Source: Anisus vortex (lineage: Eukaryota; Mollusca; Gastropoda; Planorbidae). From it: a DNA stretch of 64,000 bases. Shown in pieces: positions 10,905 through 20,425 of this stretch. Made by a program: the position numbers and the translations under genes. Below the pieces are notes generated by a model, which did not search any database, had not been told where the DNA came from, and was given only the letters and a program-made list of their open reading frames with translations. How positions within the stretch are numbered: the stretch's first letter is position 1; the number at the start of each line of letters is the position of its first letter. The stretch covers positions 7,758,587 to 7,822,586 of the forward strand of contig OX421505.1 in the NCBI GenBank assembly GCA_949126835.1, written 5' to 3'.

Positions 10905-11400
10905 AAGCAGACTTTCTAGCGAAGCAAGGAGCAACCAACTTTCAACCTGACACACCAGCATCATTCGACACAACCAAACAGATCATAAAAAACAAATAAA
11001 CATTAAAAAAGAGTGGCTAAATGGTTGGGCACTAGGCACAACCGAAATATGTGTCTTCCCACACATGCCCAAACCAGATGAAAATTAGCCATTAAATGCC
11101 ATACAGAGACAAGATCAAGTAATCATCTTTCACCTGTGCACAGAACACGTACATCTAGACTCGCACCTTAAAAAAAAGGAGGCATTTCCCCTCTGCAAAT
11201 ACCAAAACGAAACAGTTGACCAGCATCTTTTTGACTGTCTGGCACTACAGGACATACGAAATGTCTACCTCCCCAAAACACAAAATCTCCCAAAACACTC
11301 TATATTCAAACTACGAACAGCTACGAAAAAGTCTTCAATTTCTTCACCATAGCCTCAGGCCGAAGGGCTAGTGCCCAGATGGCTGCTGGGTGAGAATGAT
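10905..11400 (+). mobile_element. LINE 3' fragment with CxxC-type tail
   Basis: Frame-shifted reading gives FPLCKYQNETVDQHLFDC (about 11189-11242) and ALQDIRNVYLPKTQ, the cysteine/histidine tail pattern found after RNase H in many LINE ORF2 proteins. Multiple stops upstream. Inferred by pattern only. Confidence 0.5.
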
Positions 11401-11489
11401 GATGATGATTTTAAAAAAATGTAATGATCTTTTGTTGAAACGAATAAAATTTATGTCACATATTGATACAATGACATCTACGCAGTAAA

Positions 11490-12056
11490 ACACATATAAA
11501 TCTAGATAACAAACACACACATATATCTAGATAACAAACACACATATATATCTAGATAACAAACACACACATATCTAGATAACAAACACACACATATATC
11601 TAGATAACAAAAACACACATGTAGCTAGATAACAAACACATATATATATAGATAACAAACACACACATATATCTAGATAACAAACACACACATATATCTA
11701 GATAACAAACGCACACATATAGCTAGATAACAAACACACATATATATATAGATAACAAACACACACATATATCTAGATAACAAACACACACATATATCTA
11801 GATAACAAACACACACATATATCTAGATAACAAAAACACACATATAGCTAGATAACAAACACAAATTAATATATATATAGATAACAAACACACACATATA
11901 TCTAGATAACAAACAAACACATAAATCTAGATAACAAACACACACATATATCTAGAAAACAAACACACACATATATCTAGATAACAAACACACACATATA
12001 TCTAGATAACAAACACACATATATATCTAGATAACAAACACACATATTCTTATATA
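11490..12056. repeat. 25 bp minisatellite (TCTAGATAACAAACACACA type) in CTL-B intron 2
   Basis: About 22 units of ATATATCTAGATAACAAACA plus a few C/A bases. The array resumes at 12606-12860 next to exon 2 after a LINE insertion. Related arrays lie beside exon 2 in CTL-C (23580-23975) and CTL-D (46995-47775). Confidence 0.92.
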
Positions 12057-12059
12057 ATG

Positions 12060-12605
12060 TATTCATTAATTAATTGGTCATTTATATAGCGCCTCATTCC
12101 ATACTAATGCAAGCATGCTCAGGGCGCTCATAAAACGAAACGACAATAAAACTCTGAAATAGTTTTAAACAAGTTTTGCCGATGGAGGCACGAAACGACA
12201 ATAACATTATAAAATAGTTTTAAACTAAGTTTTTGCCGATGGAGGTGTAATCAATCAACTTTGTTGAAAATAAATGTCTTTGAATTTTTCTTGAATGCCT
12301 TTTTTTTTGTCACAGAATTTTTCAGTGTTTCAGTTAAGCCGTTCCACGGTGAAGGCGCCACAGACTCAAACGAGCGCATACCAAGAGTCCTTTTCCTGTG
12401 ACCATCCAAACATGGAATTTCCAGGAGAGACTGTGTCGAAGAGCGCAGCATCCTTAACGGCACATGTTTCGGTATAAGCTCTTTGAGATAGGCAGGTGCT
12501 GTGCCTTCCACGCATCCATAAGCAAGGGACATAATTTTATGATCGATGCGCTTCGTCACAGGGAGCCAGTGGTGATGTGGTCATGCCTCTCTACTCGTGC
12601 AGTTT
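12060..12605 (-). mobile_element. LINE ORF2 C-terminal fragment inserted in the minisatellite
   Basis: Minus-strand reading 12251-12590 contains HHWLPVTKRIDHKIMSLAYG, APAYLKELIPKHVPLRMLRS and FESVAPSPWN, the conserved C-terminal block of CR1/L2-type LINEs. The 3' part (12060-12250) has GAGCGCCCTGAGCATGC-type sequence shared with the tail of the copy at 47767-48345. Confidence 0.85.
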
Positions 12606-12860
12606 ATTAACAAACACACATATATATCTAGGTAACAAACACACATACATAACTAGATAACAAACACACAGATATATTTCTAGATAATACACACATATAT
12701 ATATCCAATTAACAAACTCACATATATATCTAGATAACAAACACACTTTTATCTAGATAACAAACACACATATATATCTAGATAACAAACACACATATAG
12801 ATGACAAACACACATAAGGATATATCTACGTAGTAAGCTAACAAAATATCTAGATACTAT
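12606..12860. repeat. Minisatellite continuation next to CTL-B exon 2 donor
   Basis: Same TATATCTAGATAACAAACAC unit as 11490-12056, reaching within about 15 bp of the exon 2 donor at 12873. Confidence 0.88.
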
Positions 12861-13168
12861 GTCTTATATAAACCTTTGCATTTATCTTTAGCATGCCTAA
12901 ACGTAGTTTTATCATTTGACCAGAACGTACACATTTCTGAATCACCATACTTATCAAGAACGAAACCTGGAAATTGATTACACCTGAATTCGTTTATCGT
13001 CACGAGCTTTCTTTTTGCAATGGTCACTTGCTGGGTGTTGTTAAGTGCCTTCGTATCCTGTACTAAATAATGGAAGACACTTTTATTGATCCTAATAATT
13101 GGAAACGATACATTATTACACAACGATGAGAAATTAATCTTACATTATTTAATCAATTTTATTACGCT

Positions 13169-13345
13169 TCAGACTAGAGATCGGCAGCCTACGGCTCGCG
13201 TACCAGACCTGGCACGCAGAGCGATTGTTTTCAATGGCATGTTCAGACCCTTTAAAATGCAATTCAAGCCTTTTCTACATGGCATTGTGTGCTAGAGCAG
13301 GATGAAATGTTGGCACGCTGAATGAATTCGGAATCTACATATCTA
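13169..13345. repeat. Old hAT-derived MITE-like copy in CTL-B intron 1
   Basis: Paralogous to 113-325 and 55510-55700; starts CTAGAGATCGGCAGCC and contains GCTAGAGCAGGATGA and GTTGGCACGCTGAATGAATT. Confidence 0.55.
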
Positions 13346-14140
13346 CACCGATGGCTCTACAAATCCTAACACAAAAACTGGAGGAAGTGGACACACCACC
13401 TCTCACTCTCTCTCTCTCTCCTAGCTGGCTCTCCAACCACCAACCATGAAGCAGAACGCATCGTCATTCGGGAAGCCACGAGCCTGGTCAACAAGTTTAC
13501 CCCACCTACCGGTCACATCGCCATACTCACAGACAGAAGATCCTGGATAGAGGGGTTGATGTACCCAAGGGACCACCTCGAGAGGGATACTCTGGAGAGA
13601 CTGAGTACTCTCTCACTACAGAGTGCCATAGCCGTCCAGTGGACATCCTCACACTCTGGACTGCCTGGAAGCGAGGAGCCCAATGAGCTGACCAGGCTCG
13701 GAAGAGATGCCCACTGGAAAACAACCACACACACCGCATCGCCTACTGCGAGGCAAAGGGCATAATCAAAGACATGTACACAATAAAAATGGACTGAAAT
13801 TCACAATCCCCCAACAGGAGAAGACTGGCCACACTTTACCAGATATGAGCAGATCATCGTATTCTGAGTAAGGTCAGGTCACAACAGACTATTAGACCAC
13901 CAGCACCGAATCGGCCTAAGTCCCACCCGAGAGTGCCCCTGTGGAACTGGACTCCAGAATGCAGAGCACATCCTGCAAGAGAGGCCCGTAACCAGGCCTG
14001 GCCTCAAGGAGCCACCATGGAGGAAAAGCTTTGGGGCCCGAAGCCATTCTAACAGACAACAGCCGGGTTCGTCAGAGAAACAGGGCTGCAGTATGACACA
14101 GCAAAGAATGCGAAATGGAACGCAGAAGAGTAGTTTACTT
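13335..14140 (+). mobile_element. LINE fragment: RNase H domain and C-terminal tail
   Basis: Frames joined by eye show YIYTDGSTNPNT (RNase H first motif), YEAER-like and ILTDRRSWIE, PRDHLERDTLERLSTLSLQS, AIAVQWTSSHSGLPGSEEPN (degraded SHxGxxGNExAD), EAKGIIKDMYTIK, HNRLLDHQHRIGLSPTRECP and CGTGLQNAEHILQE (cysteine tail). A CT-rich run and frameshifts interrupt it. The order matches LINEs with an RNase H domain. It lies in CTL-B intron 1, antisense to the gene. Confidence 0.85.
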
Positions 14141-14711
14141 ACAATTTTTATGTTTCGTTGTCTTTGTAATTTTTCCAGGGAGTGTATTTGAAGTTCGTGA
14201 AATTAATTTTATGTTATCATTAAGTTAATGTGTCTGTTTTAATTTAAATGCACTTTGCAATAAAGTTATTATTTTCTTTTTAGATATTTCTCTGCTGCGC
14301 GTTGTGATTTTGTTTAAAAGAGTTAATCATTTCAGATTTCAGATGTCAGAACATATATTATATTATATTTTGAAAAAAATTGATTGAATGTTTAATTGTA
14401 TTCAATTATATAAAATGCAGATGTGATCTGCCCTACCGGCATTCCCAAGACATCATTATGTGTTATATTAATATAAGCTCTATACGAGTGCATTGACAAA
14501 TTCTTAAGCAAGTATCTTTATATTTGATTTTAATGATATTAGCCTTCATACATGGAGCCAAATCTCTGTATTAATTAATTTGTTATTCTGAAAGGACCTG
14601 GGGACTGCCTAATTCTGAGTTTCTGAATAGCTTCATTTAGTTTTTGTTTTGTGAAATCAGTTTTCAATGTGTATGTGTCGGGAGATTTGATTTTCTCTTG
14701 CTTTTTCTAAG

Positions 14712-15024
14712 GGTTTGCCAGCACCAAGGCCATGCGATCAGCGCACTGTTATGCAGAGTTACCAGTTGGGACGCCGCACCCCACGAAGAGTTCAACTATA
14801 GGATTTGAACTAATTATAGCCCTCTTACCACGAGGGTCGAAGCTTGTTTGCATGTTTTAGCTCTAGAATTGACAAAATTATCCAAGTTGTATATTTTTCA
14901 TCTAGCAAACATCGACTGATTTAATGAACCATTTGCAGTTTCACCGTAAGATGATGTGAGCTTAAACATGCCTGGCTTAATCTTTGAGTCAAGCGTATAA
15001 CTACTAGCAGTGTAAACCAGATAG
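14712..15024 (-). pseudogene. 18S rRNA pseudogene fragment (5' end)
   Basis: The minus strand matches the first third of a eukaryotic 18S rRNA in order: CTAGTAGTTATACGCTTG near the 5' end (15024), CTCAAAGATTAAGCCAGGCA, ACGGTGAAACTGCAAATGG, TTCATTAAATCAGTCGATG, CAATTCTAGAGCTAAAACAT, CAAGCTTCGACCCTCG, then GTGCGCTGATCGCATGGCC near 14740. Many substitutions at normally invariant positions and short indels show it is not functional. It is a single truncated copy in CTL-B intron 1. Whether it came by retroposition or as part of a mobile element was not determined. Confidence 0.88.
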
Positions 15025-15039
15025 CTATCGTTTAGTTGC

Positions 15040-15990
15040 CCACAACCACAACCTGAAGACATACATAAGGCGCCGCCGGTCTACATGATTTCGGCCAATT
15101 ATTCGCACCGGGTGGGTATCGCGTCGGTCTAAATAGAGATGATCTCATACTCTTCCCGGCTACAAACACAATTTATGCACGGAGGCATCCCAGGAAAACT
15201 AGGCTGGAACACCAAACGCGCACTGTAAGATGTCCATATCGATTTTAGTTTAGCCAACCATGGCGCACGCTGTGACAGCTGAGTTTCTACAAGACCAACA
15301 GTCGAGATTACTGTGCCAGAACCATCTTACTGAGGAAGCCTAAACCTTTGTCCATTATTGTGCAATCTGGTGTTTTGTCATGTCGCACCCAACAAGGAGG
15401 TTTTAAATGTTTTATGTCATTGTGTTATACCCAATGCACAATCTACTATCTGTTGCTATTGAGATAAAATTTTGGACTAGCCAGTGGGGTTATCATTTCA
15501 TATTGTCATACCCAAGATCCTGATAAATACACTTGAGTGAGCATATAGCTAAAAATAAATAGTAAACTATTCAATATAGTTGCAATTAGATTTTAGGCTT
15601 TAAGTAGCCTACCATTACCGCCGCAGAAGTAACATATATAAAAATGTTACCTTATAAGTAACGTTTTAGCAGTAACATCTAAAATGTAACATCTTAAAAT
15701 CTTAAACCTTAAAATTACTATCTAATCAGTAACGATTCAATAGTACAACGTTAATAGTACAACGTAAATATCTGTAATATTTTTATTGTCTTGATAGTTT
15801 TAAAAATATCAAACACATGACTACACTTTTATTACCTAGCCGTATAAAAAAATTATATCCAACGCTAAAGTTGCAAGACCTTCACTTCATCTGCACAAAT
15901 CTTTTAGAGTATTTCAAAACTTCCAAGCTAACCCAAGCTACATAGTGTTGTTAAATATGCAACAATATTCAATTAATGACTAAATACTTA
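15040..15990 (-). other. Conserved intron 1 sequence of CTL-B
   Basis: No gene. 15200-15480 and 15580-15960 are paralogous to 3335-3800, 25890-26290 and 58220-58920 in intron 1 of the other members (for example GCGCACTGTAAGATGTC and GTAGCCTACCATTACC). Confidence 0.6.
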
Positions 15991-16252
15991 CTTAGTACAA
16001 CAAGAGAAATGGCCAACATAATAGCAATACAAGATGCCATTATCAGTCGTGTGTTTATTCCAGCAAACCTCAATCCTAATTGTGCAGCATTAGTTTGTTC
16101 CAATGTATTTGAGACATGAAACAAAGGTTGACCTGTCAACATTTACTCTTGACAGTGGCGTATCCAACATTAAAATGTTGCCAACCACGACTTAGAGAAA
16201 GAAAAGAGGTAAAGAGGGAGAGAGATAGAGAGAGAGAGAGAGAGAGCAGACA

Positions 16253-16885
16253 TTGACAAGCCTTAATTAGACGTGACCTTTTCCAATGGAAGAGATCACA
16301 AGTTCCGGTTCTATTTTTAAATAAGTAAACAAAAAAGCATGCCTTTGTTGGTGTTTGACCATTGATTTCAACCTCGACGGCCAGTTCTGGTCTTTTAAAA
16401 ATAAACTAAGGATACAATATTACTTATGAGGAATCCGTTATTAACATCAAAAGTGAGTAGGCGATAATTAATACTCAAGTGTTAGTCGCGTAAGATTAAA
16501 TTCATCTTTGTTTACAAAATAAATTAATCAAGAGTTGCGTTTCTTGGTTATTAAAAAACACAATGCGTAAATTCATAACTGCCAACATTGGTACTAGGCC
16601 TTGGCGCGGTTTGGCAGCTTGAGTACCCTGATTCATAAAAACAAAAAACGAAAATTATTTTCCATTAAGCAATAAGTTTGATATTATAAAAACGTGAAAT
16701 TTCACTTCTGACTTTTACAATCCATCGTTTTCTTTTGGCAACATTTTTTGGAAATGAAATAAAATTAATCTTCTACAGCTTTTGGTACAACCAGTAACAC
16801 GTTTTTTTAATTAAATGATCGAATAAGACCGGAAATGTCTTTCTATGCGACCTTTTATGCATGCATATTTGTTAAGACTTGTCAA
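16253..16885. mobile_element. Small TIR element in the CTL-B 5' flank (copy 2 of 3)
   Basis: 633 bp from TTGACAAGCCTTAA to TTAAGACTTGTCAA. CTL-A has the empty site ACAGACATGACATGATTTACC at 4476-4496, where this copy has ...GCAGACA, element, TGACATGATTTACC. The insertion therefore happened after the CTL-A/CTL-B duplication. Homologous to 834-1419 in reverse. Confidence 0.78.
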
Positions 16886-17070
16886 TGACATGATTTACCA
16901 ATATACTCCAACAGTAAAGGCAGCAGTACATAATGTACTTAAAACCATATAATTAACATATTACATTATATAGTCAGACGTCAAGAGAAAAGTTATCGTA
17001 TTGAACTCAATTTTTTTTCAAAAGAAAACATCGATTATCTTCTCTTTAATTTCAACCTAATTGTACGTCA

Positions 17071-18300
17071 TGTTTATCGTGCAGATATGACTGTCATATT
17101 TTAATATGTAAAGTAAATTACAGTATAATTAAAACCTTCAATCTTCTTTTCAATATCAATAAGTCAAAGTTTGAAAGATTATCGTAATCATTAAAGTATC
17201 ATTCATAATAGTAGAACAGACATTTTTTTTGTTGTAAAATGCACATTAAAATAACTGCACGACCTACCTCTGGTCGCGCTCATCGCTCAAACTCTAAACT
17301 TCAAAAACTAAACTAACTTGGCCTCCTTACTTTCTCTATTAAGTTCAAACTCTGTGCTTCTAAATACAACGATTGTGTGTATGGTGTGACTATCTAGGAA
17401 TGATTTACTTCTAACAGATCAATCAGAAAGCCGCTTGTTAAAACATTAGGTCAATGCCATCATTGAAGTCATATGTATAATTGTCAAGTAGATTCTATGC
17501 ACAGATGTAGTCCCAATAATTTATATTATTAACGTAAGCTCTCAGCGGGGTTAACGTTTCCAGGGGCGGTAGATGGGCGTTGAAATGCAAATGGGCGTTG
17601 CGAATGTGTTTTAAAAAAGTGTGAACACCTCTGCTGTTTGAATTACGATAACAATAGATATAGGGTTACATTAAGAAACTTTGCTTTCCTCGTAGTATTA
17701 AGCTCTTTGTTTAGCTCTTGTCATCACCAGACGTGTTGTCATCTAGAGTTGTTTATTACTTATGTAATATACTATTATATTTGTATCTACATAGGCCATT
17801 GATGTGTTTTTTAAATTAAATACATTCTACATTGTTCTACAAAACGACTACATCGTCTAAATGATATCGAACGCAATATTTGTGTTATTTTCTACTATTA
17901 TCTATATCAAGTTAAGCCCCCTAGTGGAAAAAAAAATAAAAATAAAAAAAAATGCAAGATTCACTTTGAACCATATATAAAAGTGTCATAACAATGTCTA
18001 AAAATATATATTTAAAAAAAATATTGAACAATTAAAATTCTACTTGCGATGTTATTCGAGTACAAATCTTTTAAACATTATAATTTTGTTAACATTATCG
18101 GGCTGGGTAAAGTGTAGTGGATCTACATTTAAACACGTTTTACCACAGAATAAAATTATATAACAGAATGCGCAATCGCATTTTTTTTCTGTTTCCGGAA
18201 GTAATACCGACGCCATACTGTTTAGACTCAGCGGACCTGGTTACATGATTACCTGGTTATGTATTTTTCATAAATTCTACACGTTCGAACACCTATAGCT
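17071..18300. other. Intergenic, CTL-B 5' side
   Basis: No gene seen. 17285-17600 matches 5285-5600, and 17690-18130 matches 34360-34500 plus 40606-40650 and 41380-41460, which makes this the reference empty site for the 6.1 kb nested insertion at 34503-40605. Confidence 0.5.
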
Positions 18301-18310
18301 AATGTTTCAG

Positions 18311-18431
18311 GCAAAAGGTATAAAGGCTGTTGTGTAATAAACTGCAACAATGATACGAAAACGATTAATTATTGTACAAATAAGCCTGTCAAACTACATG
18401 GCTTTCCCGACCCCGTAAAGGATATACAACG
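18311..18431 (+). pseudogene. THAP-domain exon-like fragment
   Basis: Bounded by TGTTTCAG and GGTAAGTT, so it has both splice signals. Reading AAA AGG TAT AAA GGC TGT gives KGCCVINCNNDTK, then INYCTNKPVKLHGFPDP and a final R: the start of a THAP zinc finger (C-x2-4-C, then the FP and basic positions). THAP domains occur in host genes and in P-type transposases. The interval is absent from the paralogous region near 41460, so it came with an insertion. A degraded second copy lies at 18867-18935. No downstream transposase was recognised. Confidence 0.55.
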
Positions 18432-18726
18432 GTAAGTTGTAACCTCATATTACTTAATATTAGTAGCCTTGCTTTAGTCCCAAGCTTGATAAAACTAGAG
18501 AGCCTTAAGTCAAAAGAAAATGGCGGAAGCCGAGCTTCACTTTTAGTGACTGCACATATAGGGATTGTGCATTTTGTTCTATACCTATTCTGTGGTTTTA
18601 CCATATTTTTGTTCAGCTATCAATTTTAATATTAATTTTGCCATCATTTTTACTTATTTAATACGTTAAAACACTGAAGCGACGAGCACACAGTTAGGCT
18701 AGCTCATTTGTTAATAGTGCATTTTG

Positions 18727-18870
18727 AAAACCCCTCCAGATCCTGCCCAAACTGTGGGCGTACCTTCCGGGCAAGGGTTGGCTTGATCAATCACTCACAA
18801 ACGCACAGATCAGCCACAGCCCAAAAAACCCTTAGGATGCTGAGTGGTCATCGTCGAACGCGATACGAAT
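18727..18870 (+). mobile_element. LINE C-terminal zinc-finger fragment
   Basis: Reads SCPNCGRTFRARVGLINHSQ then THRS and RMLSGHRRTRYE. A single C2H2 finger at the ORF2 C-terminus is a common feature of some mollusc-type LINEs. It is followed directly by the second THAP-like copy. Confidence 0.55.
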
Positions 18871-19680
18871 GATACGAAAACGATTGATTATAGTACAAAA
18901 AAGCATGTCAAACTACATGGTTTTCGGACCCCAAACCAAACGCCAAGATTAATTTCGAAATAAATATATAAGGTGCATCTTGTCAGCTCTTTTTCTTTCG
19001 TTTTGTCCCACCTAGACTGTACGGACCGCATATTATTTCTAGATTATAAAAAGCAACAGTTGTTTTTTCTGGAAAAGGTACTACATTTAGACTCTAATCC
19101 TTTAAAATGCCCCAAATTTTTATTCTTTTTATTTATTTATTTTAAACATTTTATTGTTCAAAATTCTCTTACTTTGCTTTGTTACAAAGGCTTCTAATTT
19201 ATTTGAAGAAGACCCATAGACCCAAATTTATTTTCTTAAAATGGTCCCAATTTTATTTTATTGAAAATGCAACACTTTGTATTCTTATCAAGTCCCCACT
19301 ATTAGAAAAAAAAAAAGGTTTTAGTGGTAGCGGCGCCCCCCCCCCCCATCCCATTGCTTCACCTTGCTCCACAATGGCTACGCTACTGGTAGGTAAAGAT
19401 TCCTGTTTCCACATGTATCCACCTGTGAGATGAGACTTTAAGCAGTAGGCTGTCCACTAGGCTGTCCACTAGGCTGTTCACTTTCATATACCCATTGAAC
19501 CCATCCGCTCTACTACAGCTCCTCTACAATACATTTAGGTTGCAGTCGTGACAATATCTGTTATAATTTTAAACCGCTATATTGAAATTACGAATTAAAA
19601 CAAAAAATAAACACACAAAAACTCACTTGCATCATATTTTATTTTATTTCTATTTGTATTTACGAAGTGTTTTTTTTTTT

Positions 19681-20247
19681 TTACTCCCGTTCTCTTAGCT
19701 CGTACCGTCTGTCTTTCTGCCTGTCTGTCTGTTTGCTTGTAATCTGCTTGTAAAACTTTGCTTCAATTTTAATAATAATAATAATTATGACATTTGTATA
19801 GCGCTGCCAACAAACATACTGTAAGCTCAGAGCGCATTTTCGACCACTTCCCGTCGTCCAATCGAGCTGAAACTTGGGCAGCAGATTTGTGGCGACTAAA
19901 AATACATTCTATCAAATTTTCAGTTAAAAAAACTTAATTATACTATAATTTTGATTTTGTTTGAAAATGTAACGCTTTTTTTTTGGTTTCACGTTTAAAA
20001 TGACGGTCCAACTTTTTATGTTTTTTCGTCACAAAGCTAGAAAAAAAGGATGCGCTGAGCTTATTTTTCTAACGTCATCAACCTTTGCGCTCTAGCTTTG
20101 TGAATAAAGGGAAAAAATTAATTCATGTTTACATTCGTGTCGTATTATACAATTTGCGGGCAATGTTTTTGTTACACGATGGTAAACTTAGTTTACAAAG
20201 AAAGGGAGTATAATAAAAACTTGGTTTTTATGGGTTAGTTTATTAAA
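19681..20247. repeat. Non-coding repeat, about 560 bp, in the CTL-C 3' region (copy A)
   Basis: Contains CTTAGCTCGTACCGTCTGTC, TTCCCGTCGTCCAATCGAGC and CTTGGTTTTTATGGGTTAG. A reverse copy is at 26293-26675. The equivalent 3' regions of CTL-B (7200-7230) and CTL-D (42590-42620) go straight from the ACGAAGT block to TTTTGTGTAAGAGTT without it, giving two empty sites. Confidence 0.7.
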
Positions 20248-20425
20248 TTCCATTTTGTGTAAGAGTTGAGTTGAAAGTTGAAAGTTAATGTGCCTGTTAT
20301 GCTGATAGAAAATGTTGACATTTGAAGTGCGAACTGCTGACTTGCTAGTTTAAAGTTGACTGATCATTTGATATTTTACATTTAAGTATAGAGTTGGGTG
20401 TAGAATGTTAAATTGCTAGTTTGGG

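Larger units (their letters stand above)
7667..16040 (-). pseudogene. CTL-B: C-type-lectin-like pseudogene, four exons
   Basis: Exons on the minus strand: 15992-16040 (signal peptide MASCIAIMLAISLVVL), 12874-13062, 8447-8623 and 7667-7803 (stop at 7667-7669). All junctions are phase 1 with GT/AG and match CTL-C and CTL-D. Exon 2 keeps the hairpin cysteines (FRC, EMC) and the helix cysteine (DKC). Exon 3 is broken in the family frame: TAA at 8559-8561 and TGA at 8535-8537, the latter replacing the second aromatic of the WxWxGL motif. Exon 4 reads GEATN where CTL-C has GEPNN and has lost the last conserved cysteine (FVFEKPEF against YICEKPEF). Two stops plus a lost disulfide point to a pseudogene. 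Splice sites remain intact, so it may still be transcribed, and an exon-3-skipped product would keep frame (177 nt) but lack the domain core. Confidence 0.85.

Noticed and set aside
11490..12860. CRISPR-like pattern of regular repeats
   Set aside because: Units are contiguous and variable with no unique spacers; this is a eukaryotic minisatellite.
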